A stretch of DNA of 13,401 nt from Planctomycetota bacterium (GTDB taxonomy: Bacteria; Planctomycetota; SZUA-567). The notes under the pieces were generated by a model that saw only the letters and a program-made list of their open reading frames with translations, made no database searches and was not told the DNA's origin. Every line of letters starts with the position of its first letter. Positions within the stretch are counted from its first letter, which is position 1. A program made the position numbers and the translations under genes. Below are positions 7,561 to 13,401 of this stretch, in pieces. The stretch lies in the NCBI GenBank assembly GCA_020860865.1, contig JAJBTL010000368.1, forward strand, positions 1 to 13,401, in the 5' to 3' direction.

Positions 7561-8382
7561 ATGCCGAATCTTCTTCTCAAATGTTCCGATCCCGCCGCTG
7601 ACGGCTGTATCCAGAAGGTGACGCCGGAAAGCGCCGGCTGGGGCTATGTCGGGTTTGAGGCCTATCTCCTGAAGCCGGGTATGACCCTGACTCAGGACAC
7701 CGGCGGCAATGAGGTCTGCCTCGTGTTCGTCACCAGGAAGGGCTCGGTCCGGACGAACGACGGCGACTTCCAGCATATTGGCGAACGGATGAACCTGTTC
7801 GACCGGACAAAACCGTATTCAGTCTATGTGCCGCCCAAGAACGCCTTCACCGTCACCGCCGACACCGACCTTGAACTGGCGGTCTGCAAGGCGCCGGCGA
7901 CGGGGAAATATTCGTCCCGGCTTATCGGTCCGGACGACGTCAACGTCGCCCACCGAGGGAAAGGCTTCAACCAGCGCTATGTCCAGAACATCCTGGACGA
8001 CCAGGCCATGGCGGAAAGCCTCCTCGTCGTCGAAGTCTTCACGGACGAGGGCAACACCTCGTCCTACCCGTCCCACAAGCACGACACCGACAATATCCCG
8101 AACGAGACCTATCTGGAAGAAACGTACTACCACCGCTTCGATCCGCCGCAGGGCTGGGCCATGCAACGGATCTACGACGATTCCCGGTCCATCGACGAAT
8201 GCGTCGCGCCCTATGACAAGGACGTCGTGATGGCGCCGAAGGGCTACCACCCGGTCGCCACCGTCGCCGGCTACGACAACTATTACCTGAACGTCATGGC
8301 CGGTCCGACCAAGATGTGGAAGTTCACCTGGGAACCGGATCACGCCTGGATCAATACAGACGCGTATCCCCGGAAGAAGTAA
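7561..8382 (+). CDS. iolB: 5-deoxy-glucuronate isomerase
   Basis: A 273-aa cupin-type isomerase of myo-inositol breakdown that converts 5-deoxy-D-glucuronate to 2-deoxy-5-keto-D-gluconate. Family hallmarks are visible: HRGKGFNQRYVQNILD, LLVVEVFT, SSYPSHKHDTDN, LEETYYHR, VMAPKGYHPV and YYLNVMAGP near the end. Likely metal ligands are H172, H174, E186 or E187, and H191 or H230. I chose ATG 7561 because GGAGG (7550-7554) stands 6 nt upstream; the frame extends back to 7459 but that stretch has no family similarity and covers the leader. No other iol gene is adjacent. It has its own promoter and terminator, so it looks monocistronic. Any iolC/D/E partners must lie elsewhere. Confidence 0.93.
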   Translation: MPNLLLKCSDPAADGCIQKVTPESAGWGYVGFEAYLLKPGMTLTQDTGGNEVCLVFVTRKGSVRTNDGDFQHIGERMNLFDRTKPYSVYVPPKNAFTVTADTDLELAVCKAPATGKYSSRLIGPDDVNVAHRGKGFNQRYVQNILDDQAMAESLLVVEVFTDEGNTSSYPSHKHDTDNIPNETYLEETYYHRFDPPQGWAMQRIYDDSRSIDECVAPYDKDVVMAPKGYHPVATVAGYDNYYLNVMAGPTKMWKFTWEPDHAWINTDAYPRKK

Positions 8383-8421
8383 GCCGGGTTTTAGGTTCAT
8401 GATCCATGATGTAAGCTTTTT

Positions 8422-8448
8422 GGGCGCCCGGCTGCGGGCGCCCTTTTT
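8422..8448 (+). terminator. Rho-independent terminator after iolB
   Basis: GGGCGCCC (8422-8429) pairs with GGGCGCCC (8436-8443). One further G-C pair leaves the loop GCTG, and TTTTT follows. It lies 40 nt after the iolB stop codon. Confidence 0.92.
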
Positions 8449-8608
8449 GCGTTTCGCCTACCGGTTGACCGTCTTCTTCTAAAATGGCGTTCTCATCTAC
8501 GAACCGGATGGCGATTGCTTACGGCAGCTTTTGATTAATTCCTTATTATTTCGGTCTGACGGTAAGTTCTGAGAAATACAGCAGATGTGCAGTTTTAGTT
8601 TAACGTAA

Positions 8609-8623
8609 GTGCATAAAATGCAC
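8609..8623. promoter_or_regulatory. Short palindrome, possible operator
   Basis: GTGCAT-AAA-ATGCAC is a perfect 6-bp inverted repeat with a 3-nt centre in the AT-rich part of the leader. It could bind a dimeric regulator. This is only a candidate. Confidence 0.3.
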
Positions 8624-8678
8624 GCCGTTTATTCCCTAGAAAAAAGAAATCCCGCTGAATTTTCGTCGTTGTGCGTGA

Positions 8679-8804
8679 ATGCGGATACCCTTCTCCTCAT
8701 CGAACCGGCCCGGCCAGCCGGTCGCCACTCGTGAGTCCAGCCGCCGGTGTTTGTCTCTCTGACGAGAGGGAAGGGCAACGGGAATGGCGGGACTGAGAAC
8801 GCAT
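8679..8804 (+). promoter_or_regulatory. Candidate structured RNA leader
   Basis: Several nested stems can be drawn by hand. The closing pairing is ATGCG (8679-8683) with CGCAT (8800-8804). A hairpin ACCGGC/GCCGGT lies at 8704-8722. A 9-bp helix with a 3-nt bulge (AGTCC 8734-8738 plus CGCC 8742-8745, against GGCGGGACT 8786-8794) encloses a hairpin CTCTC-TGAC-GAGAG (8755-8768). The domain ends 8 nt before the Shine-Dalgarno site of the next gene, a good place to control translation. I do not recognise a known riboswitch class, including c-di-GMP-I or cobalamin. Chance pairing in GC-rich sequence is possible. Confidence 0.35.
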
Positions 8805-8825
8805 CTTTCCAAGAGGAGTTTACCT

Positions 8826-11135
8826 ATGTCAACGAACGATCACAGCCAGTTGATCAACCGAAACGAACCGAACCAGCACATGGCGAAGTCCATTGTCTAC
8901 GCCGGTCAGCCGCTCAATACCCAATTGGACGGCATGAAGGCAAACATTGCCGAACGGCCCACCGCCGCCCAGGTGGCGGACGGCTATTACGGCAAGAGAG
9001 AGGTCGACGCCCAGTTGGCCGAAAAAGCCGGGACCGACCACAGCCAGTTACTGAACCGGGACCAGCCGAACCAGCACATGGCGAAAGCCATCTCCTACAA
9101 CGGCGCACCGCTGAACGCCCAACTCAACACCATAAAGGCGGACATTGCCCAAAGGCCGACCGCCGACCAAGTGGCGGAAGGCTATTACGGCAAGAGTGAA
9201 ATCGACGCCCAGTTGGCCGGTAAGGCCGGGACCGACCACGGCCAGTTGGAGAACCGGGACGCGGCCGACCAGCACCCGGCCGCCGCCATCACCTACAACG
9301 GCGCCGCCCTCGACATGGAACTGGACTTGGTCCGGGCCGATGTCGCTACGAAGGTGACCGCGTCCGACGTCGCGGCCAATCATTACACTAAGGCGGAAGC
9401 CGACGCCCAACTTGCGGGCAAGCCCAATACCTACGACGCGACCTGCGTTACCACCGGCACCCGGCATGACCTGACGATTCCCGCCTTCCCGGCGCCGTCC
9501 CCTGCCACCTTCACGGTGCGGGTGACGATGGATGCGAATTACCGGTTCGGGAACACCTTCCACCTCGGCGGGATCGATTATGCCGCGCGGACCCAGACGA
9601 ACGATCCGGCACCGGACGACGTCGTCAAGGCTGACGCGACAATCGAAATCGTGTTCGATGCGAGCCGAGGGCTGGCTTTTTTTAGGACAGGCGTCGGGGC
9701 GAGGAATGGCTGGAATATCTCCGTGGGCGGCGAAACGCCGGTCACCGAAGGTATCCACGTTCCCGACGCCGTGAGGCCTTCGCGGATTTACCTAGATAAT
9801 CTTTTTAATCTCTATTCACCGCACATTAAACAAGTGGCTTCTGGAAGCGGGCATACAATTGTACTCCTACATTCGGGCCGAGTGTTATCTTGCGGTCGTA
9901 ACGATTTCGGGCAACTCGGTAGAATAGTAGCAAGTGGTACCGATATCAACAGTAATCTCGGTTTTATCCCAGATATGGATGATGTCATTTCCATCTCAGC
10001 TGGGGGTTTTCAATCGTTCTTTATTCGAAGTAATGGAAGCGTTTGGTCATGCGGTCGGAATACCAGAGGAGTGCTTGGTTGGAATGCACCCTCTGGAGAT
10101 GAGTCGAAAGCGAATTTAGGGTGTGTTCCTGGCTTGGCTGATGTAAAAATGGTTGCCGCTAGTGGAGGCTTCACTCTTTTTCTTCTTCATAATGGGAAAG
10201 TGTTGTCCTGCGGTGTCAATCAGAAAGGGCAGTTAGGGCGGGCTGTTCCTTCGCCTACAGAGTCAACGTGTAATTTGGATTTTATCCCAACTCTTGAAGA
10301 TATTGAAGTGGTTGCGACTGGGTCATTCCACTCCTTATTTCTTCATAAAACGAATCAAGTTAGTTCTTGTGGAGGAAACGACCGTACGCAGCTTGGTAGA
10401 CACAATCATCCCCGTTTTGATGGCAGCGAAACGGTAGTTAATTTAGATAAGATTAGCATGCCCAAGGTTAAGGCGATATCAGCCAGTGCAGGAGGTAATC
10501 ATTCCCTATTTATTTGCACAGATGGCACCGTGTGGTCATGTGGCCATAATAATACTGGACAACTTGGTCGGGTGGCCACCGCCGCAGGGAACACATGCAA
10601 TCTCGGTCAAATCACCGAGTTCGATGATGTAGTTAGCATCTCTGCTGGTGATAATTCATCGTTATTCCTTAAGTCAGACGGTACAGTATGGTCGAGCGGC
10701 TGGAATCATATGGGCCAGTTGGGAAGAGCAGTAAATGACGGTTTATGGCAGGCTCCTAATCTGGGCCAGATTCCAGGTTTGAACGACGTGAGTTTTATTC
10801 ATACGACCTACGAAAGTTCCTTTTTCATAGAAGGGCATGGGACCTTGTTTACATGCGGGGCCAATAACTATGGGCAGCTTGCGAGGATGATCGCCACCGG
10901 AAATCAAACCACGATAAATCTCGGCGAAATTAATAAGGCTACCAGCGGCATAGGCGAACCGCTACCTTTACCATACGGTGATGGCGCGCTGCTATTTCGC
11001 CATAAAGGGGTCGATGAAGAGAGTAGAGTGTGTGTTTTTAACGACGGTTTTTCACATCTTTACGCTTCGCCGATTGGTGTTTTTCAAGTCGAAAGTAATA
11101 AAGCTGTAGAAAAAGGTTTCCAAATTAGACGGTAG
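8826..11135 (+). CDS. Tail-fibre-type repeat protein fused to a seven-blade RCC1-like propeller
   Basis: A 769-aa protein from ATG 8826, with AGAGGAG 7 nt upstream. Residues 5-202 are three 66-residue repeats. Each opens DHSQL.NR....QH, as in phage tail fibre/collar proteins, and ends GYYGKSEIDAQL (third copy: HYTKAEADAQL), the tail-repeat motif. Residues 203-332 form a beta-rich domain (FTVRVTMDANYRFGNTF) like those in phage tail proteins. Residues 333-706 hold seven RCC1-type blades of about 53 residues, each with a core like SCGRNDFGQLGR; blade 6 has SSG instead of SCG. A tail of about 60 residues follows. No signal peptide or TM segment is seen. The parts suggest a trimeric fibre with a propeller as the binding tip. 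No other phage gene is nearby, so whether it belongs to a prophage remnant, a contractile particle or an adhesin is open. Coding of the propeller is clearly less GC-rich. Confidence 0.85.
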   Translation: MSTNDHSQLINRNEPNQHMAKSIVYAGQPLNTQLDGMKANIAERPTAAQVADGYYGKREVDAQLAEKAGTDHSQLLNRDQPNQHMAKAISYNGAPLNAQLNTIKADIAQRPTADQVAEGYYGKSEIDAQLAGKAGTDHGQLENRDAADQHPAAAITYNGAALDMELDLVRADVATKVTASDVAANHYTKAEADAQLAGKPNTYDATCVTTGTRHDLTIPAFPAPSPATFTVRVTMDANYRFGNTFHLGGIDYAARTQTNDPAPDDVVKADATIEIVFDASRGLAFFRTGVGARNGWNISVGGETPVTEGIHVPDAVRPSRIYLDNLFNLYSPHIKQVASGSGHTIVLLHSGRVLSCGRNDFGQLGRIVASGTDINSNLGFIPDMDDVISISAGGFQSFFIRSNGSVWSCGRNTRGVLGWNAPSGDESKANLGCVPGLADVKMVAASGGFTLFLLHNGKVLSCGVNQKGQLGRAVPSPTESTCNLDFIPTLEDIEVVATGSFHSLFLHKTNQVSSCGGNDRTQLGRHNHPRFDGSETVVNLDKISMPKVKAISASAGGNHSLFICTDGTVWSCGHNNTGQLGRVATAAGNTCNLGQITEFDDVVSISAGDNSSLFLKSDGTVWSSGWNHMGQLGRAVNDGLWQAPNLGQIPGLNDVSFIHTTYESSFFIEGHGTLFTCGANNYGQLARMIATGNQTTINLGEINKATSGIGEPLPLPYGDGALLFRHKGVDEESRVCVFNDGFSHLYASPIGVFQVESNKAVEKGFQIRR
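8838..9431 (+). repeat. Three tandem 198-bp repeats inside the tail-fibre-type gene
   Basis: The units start at 8838, 9036 and 9234, each 198 bp (66 codons). The first two are close in DNA sequence, for example at the GACCACAGCCAGTT openings. The third is more diverged (DHGQLENRDAADQH). The exact in-frame period suggests growth by unequal recombination. Confidence 0.85.
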
Positions 11136-11197
11136 ATTAATAAATTCCTACAACGAATTGCTTCGCATTCAAAGTTGCTGAAAATAACTCAAGCATG

Positions 11198-11229
11198 AAC
11201 GGGGTGCATACTATGAGCGCCCCGTTTTC
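11198..11229 (+). terminator. Terminator after the tail-fibre/RCC1 gene
   Basis: A 10-bp stem (11198-11207 with 11217-11226, one G-U pair) has a 9-nt loop and is followed by TTTT. It lies 63 nt after the stop codon, between two convergent genes. It may also help end the tag transcript from the other side. Confidence 0.75.
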
Positions 11230-11262
11230 TAATAATGGCCTCTAGGTGAACATTTTAAGCCA

Positions 11263-11832
11263 TTAGCTTACGACCTGATAAACAAAACAATCCGCCACAT
11301 GATCATTCACCATCCCCGTCGCTTGCATAAAAGCATAGATAACCGTCGACCCGACAAACTTGAATCCCATCTTCTTCAGATCTTTACTGATCTGATCCGA
11401 CAGCGGCGTCGTGGCGGGTATGTCCGCCAGTGTTTTTCTATGGTTTTCTATTCTTGTGTTATTTACATAGGCCCAGATGAACTTGTCGAAGCTTCTGTAT
11501 TTCTTTTGGACTTCGAGGAAGAGTTTGGCGTTGGTGACGGCGGCGTTGATTTTGAGGCGGTTTCGGATGATGCCTTCGTTTTTCATGAGCTTTTCGATTT
11601 TGGCCTCGCTATAGCGGGCGACCTTGGCCGGGTCGAAGTTGTCGAAGGCTTTCCGGAACGACTCGCGTTTTTTCAGGATGGTGAGCCAACTGAGGCCGGC
11701 TTGCATGCCTTCCAGGATGAGCATTTCGAACAGCTTGTTGTCGTCGTGGACCGGGCGGCCCCATTCGTTGTCGTGGTAGTCGATGTATATCGGGAGATCG
11801 CCGGCCCAGGCGCATCTGGTCTTTTTGTCCAT
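11263..11832 (-). CDS. tag: DNA-3-methyladenine glycosylase I
   Basis: A 189-aa base-excision repair enzyme that removes 3-methyladenine from alkylated DNA. It aligns throughout with E. coli Tag. The zinc ligands are C7, H20, H178 and C182 (NDHVADC near the C-terminus). Catalytic E41 lies in the conserved stretch LEGMQAGLSW, which also contains W49. YHDNEWG and GFKFVGST are further family signatures. The start ATG 11830-11832 is preceded by AAAGGA. Its length matches the family. It is convergent with the tail-fibre gene and divergent from the FHA-kinase gene. The 3' third is less GC-rich than the 5' part, continuing the composition change seen in the neighbouring gene. Confidence 0.95.
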   Translation of the reverse strand: MDKKTRCAWAGDLPIYIDYHDNEWGRPVHDDNKLFEMLILEGMQAGLSWLTILKKRESFRKAFDNFDPAKVARYSEAKIEKLMKNEGIIRNRLKINAAVTNAKLFLEVQKKYRSFDKFIWAYVNNTRIENHRKTLADIPATTPLSDQISKDLKKMGFKFVGSTVIYAFMQATGMVNDHVADCFVYQVVS

Positions 11833-11955
11833 TCGGTGCGTCCTTTCATGTTGCTATTCATGGGGTTTTCGGGATGATGTAGGGTTTAGCCCGTTTTTCC
11901 CGGGCAATGGCAGTGTCAACGTATCTTAGTATACCACTATGGAGCGTATCCGGTA

Positions 11956-13197
11956 ATGGCGAAGTTGCGTGTTGTCGATGGTCCGCTTGCCGGCACCGAG
12001 TTCGTCCTCAAGGACGCGGTCTCGGTGGCCGGACGACATTCCGACTGCGCCATCCCCATTCCCGATCCGAAAGCCAGCCGCAACCACGCCGAATTCGTCG
12101 CCGACCAGGAAGGACAGTATTCCATCATCGACGTCGGATCGTCGAACGGGACCTATGTGAACGGCATCCAGTTGCCGCCGTCCGTGCCCCGGCTCCTCGC
12201 CGGCGGCGATGAAATCCGCATCGGGCAAAACACCTTCCGCTATTTCGCCGGCGACGCCCGCATCCCCGACCTCGATATCCCCGGCTACGTTCTCGACGAC
12301 ATCCTGGCGGAAGGCGGCATGGGGTCCATATTCCAGGCCCGGAACAAGGAAACAGGACAGCCCGCCGCCATCAAGATTCTCCATCCCGGCTATGCCAAGC
12401 ACGAGGAATTTGTTGAACGCTTCATCCAGGAGGCGCGGGCGGCCGGACGGCTCAGTCACCCGAATATCATCAAGGTCTACAATGTCGGCAAGACCACGAA
12501 CGGGCGTTACTACTTCACGATGGAACTGGTGAAGGGGTCGACCCTGACCCAGCGCATCCCCCTTCTCGGCGTCGAGGACACGGCCAGGATGTTCTACGAA
12601 ATCGCCGACGCCCTCGACTATGCCCACCGCCGGGGCATTATCCACCGGGACATCAAGCCGGACAATATCCTCATCGGCCACGACGACGAACCGAAATTGA
12701 CCGACCTCGGCATCGCCGTCCTCGATCAGCGGGACATGCCGCAAATAGGCAGCCGCGTCCTCGGGACGCCGCATTATATGAGTCCGGAACAGGCGTCGGG
12801 GAAAAACATCACGGCGTCCACCGACATCTATTCACTCGGCGCGACGTTTTTCCACGCCTTCGCCGGACAACCGCTGTTCGACGCGAACGATCCGCAACAG
12901 ATCATGATAAAGCACGTCCGGGAAACGCCCCGCCACCTCCACGACCTCCAGCCGAACGTCCCCAAGGAACTGGCGGCGGTGGTGGACAAGTGCCTGGCGA
13001 AATCCCCGGACGACCGTTACCCCGATGCCGGACGCCTCCGGAGCGCCATCGGCGCGGCCATCCGGAAGCACTACCCGGACCTCCTCGCCGGTCTGCCCGA
13101 AGGCGGCAAACGGCGACAGGTGCCGTTGTGGATTCTGGCGGCGGCGGGAGTGGCGGCGCTCGCTTTTGTGGCGGCGCTGTTATTTTGGCTGGTATGA
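11956..13197 (+). CDS. FHA-domain serine/threonine protein kinase with C-terminal membrane anchor
   Basis: A 413-aa Hanks-type kinase. An N-terminal FHA domain (about 1-95) shows G26-R27, S42-R-N-H45 and GSSNGTYVNG (62-71), the phosphothreonine-binding residues. The kinase domain (about 110-375) has the glycine loop EGGMGS (119-124), ATP-binding K140, the catalytic loop HRDIKPDN (D232), DLG in place of DFG (D250), and GTPHYMSPEQ in the activation segment. One TM helix (about 389-413) ends the protein with no extracellular sensor domain such as PASTA, so signals probably come from inside the cell or from partners. A fused FHA usually binds phosphorylated sites on the same kinase or on substrates. 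The start ATG 11956 has GGAGCG 9-11 nt upstream. No substrate or phosphatase gene lies next to it. Confidence 0.93.
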   Translation: MAKLRVVDGPLAGTEFVLKDAVSVAGRHSDCAIPIPDPKASRNHAEFVADQEGQYSIIDVGSSNGTYVNGIQLPPSVPRLLAGGDEIRIGQNTFRYFAGDARIPDLDIPGYVLDDILAEGGMGSIFQARNKETGQPAAIKILHPGYAKHEEFVERFIQEARAAGRLSHPNIIKVYNVGKTTNGRYYFTMELVKGSTLTQRIPLLGVEDTARMFYEIADALDYAHRRGIIHRDIKPDNILIGHDDEPKLTDLGIAVLDQRDMPQIGSRVLGTPHYMSPEQASGKNITASTDIYSLGATFFHAFAGQPLFDANDPQQIMIKHVRETPRHLHDLQPNVPKELAAVVDKCLAKSPDDRYPDAGRLRSAIGAAIRKHYPDLLAGLPEGGKRRQVPLWILAAAGVAALAFVAALLFWLV

Positions 13198-13274
13198 CGA
13201 CAGACGCGTGGGCGGCGTTTTTCCGGCTTGGTTCCGGACTGCACTTAAAAAATGACGCAAAACCTTATTCCACG

Positions 13275-13306
13275 AAAAAGCCGGCGCTTCCGCGTCGGCT
13301 TATTTT
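13275..13306. terminator. Bidirectional terminator between convergent genes
   Basis: A 10-bp stem (13278-13287 with 13292-13301, one G-T pair) has a TTCC loop. An A-run precedes it, and TTATTTT covers and follows the 3' arm. It lies 78 nt after the kinase stop and 34 nt beyond the stop of the minus-strand gene, so it can serve both. Confidence 0.85.
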
Positions 13307-13340
13307 ATTAATGCGTAAAAGGAAGACTTCCGGTTCCGGC

Positions 13341-13401
13341 TTAGACAAAGCTGTCGCTCGCCATGAGGTGTTGTTCCCGGGGCGGTTCGACCAGGTCGGG
13401 G
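13341..13401 (-). CDS. 3' end of an unidentified gene (partial)
   Basis: A minus-strand frame enters from the right edge and ends at TAA 13341-13343. It encodes the last 19 residues PDLVEPPREQHLMASDSFV. GC-rich codon use like the neighbours and the terminator just beyond support a real gene end. The piece is too short to name. Confidence 0.5.
   Translation of the reverse strand, partial: PDLVEPPREQHLMASDSFV

Larger units (their letters stand above)
8449..8825 (+). other. Long leader region before the tail-fibre/RCC1 gene
   Basis: About 375 nt without a gene. It includes a short palindrome (8609-8623) and a cluster of possible RNA stems (8679-8804), both listed separately. The first part is AT-rich and probably holds the promoter, but I could not identify a good -35/-10 pair. 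Confidence 0.5.

Noticed and set aside
8679..8804. Known riboswitch (c-di-GMP-I or cobalamin) before the fibre gene
   Set aside because: None of the conserved core sequences of those classes could be found. Only generic stems are present.
8826..11135. Diversity-generating retroelement target in the fibre gene
   Set aside because: No reverse transcriptase gene and no template repeat resembling the 3' end of the gene were found in the window.
8826..11135. Prophage
   Set aside because: Only one tail-type gene is present. No capsid, terminase, portal, integrase or lysis gene is seen, and the neighbours are ordinary chromosomal genes.
11914..11919. Perfect minus-strand TTGACA as a -35 box for tag
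   Set aside because: No acceptable -10 box follows at 16-18 nt, so I did not call a promoter.

Overview
The window carries about ten protein genes from a moderately to highly GC-rich bacterium with strong Shine-Dalgarno sites. Its gene types are a family 1 encapsulin with ferritin-like cargo, a hybrid sensor kinase with a REC-GGDEF regulator, an FHA-Ser/Thr kinase and a multi-repeat tail-fibre/RCC1 protein. They do not fix the taxonomy. A Gram-positive-like anaerobe, a Synergistes-like bacterium or a Planctomycetes/Lentisphaerae-type bacterium are all possible, and I do not claim one. No rRNA, tRNA, CRISPR array, transposase or integrase was recognised.

Left part (1-1562, minus strand): a compact iron-storage nanocompartment operon. 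The ferritin-like cargo gene comes first and ends in the C-terminal loading peptide. The encapsulin shell gene follows after 34 nt, and a strong hairpin terminator closes the operon at about 294-321. The shell gene is interrupted by a one-base frameshift at a run of six C (coding strand).

Centre-left (1563-7313, plus strand): after a 564-nt divergent region with two long inverted repeats comes a hybrid histidine kinase (TM-sensor-TM-HAMP-PAS-HisKA-HATPase-REC-HPt). A REC-GGDEF diguanylate cyclase overlaps it by 4 nt (ATGA). Every phosphotransfer residue is present, so the pair reads as one phosphorelay ending in c-di-GMP synthesis. A D-2-hydroxyacid dehydrogenase follows 70 nt later, perhaps in the same transcript.

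Centre (7314-8448, plus): a good sigma70-type promoter, an isolated iolB (5-deoxy-glucuronate isomerase) and a GC-rich terminator.

Centre-right (8449-11229, plus): a long, apparently structured leader and a 769-aa chimeric protein. Three 66-residue phage-tail-fibre-type repeats and a beta-rich middle domain are joined to a complete seven-blade RCC1-type propeller. GC content drops sharply where the propeller begins, and the low-GC stretch runs on into the 3' half of the next, convergent gene. This is the most unusual object in the window.

Right part (11263-13401): tag (3-methyladenine DNA glycosylase I, minus), then a divergent FHA-Ser/Thr kinase-TM protein (plus). A terminator follows that is shared with the 3' end of an unidentified minus-strand gene running off the window.
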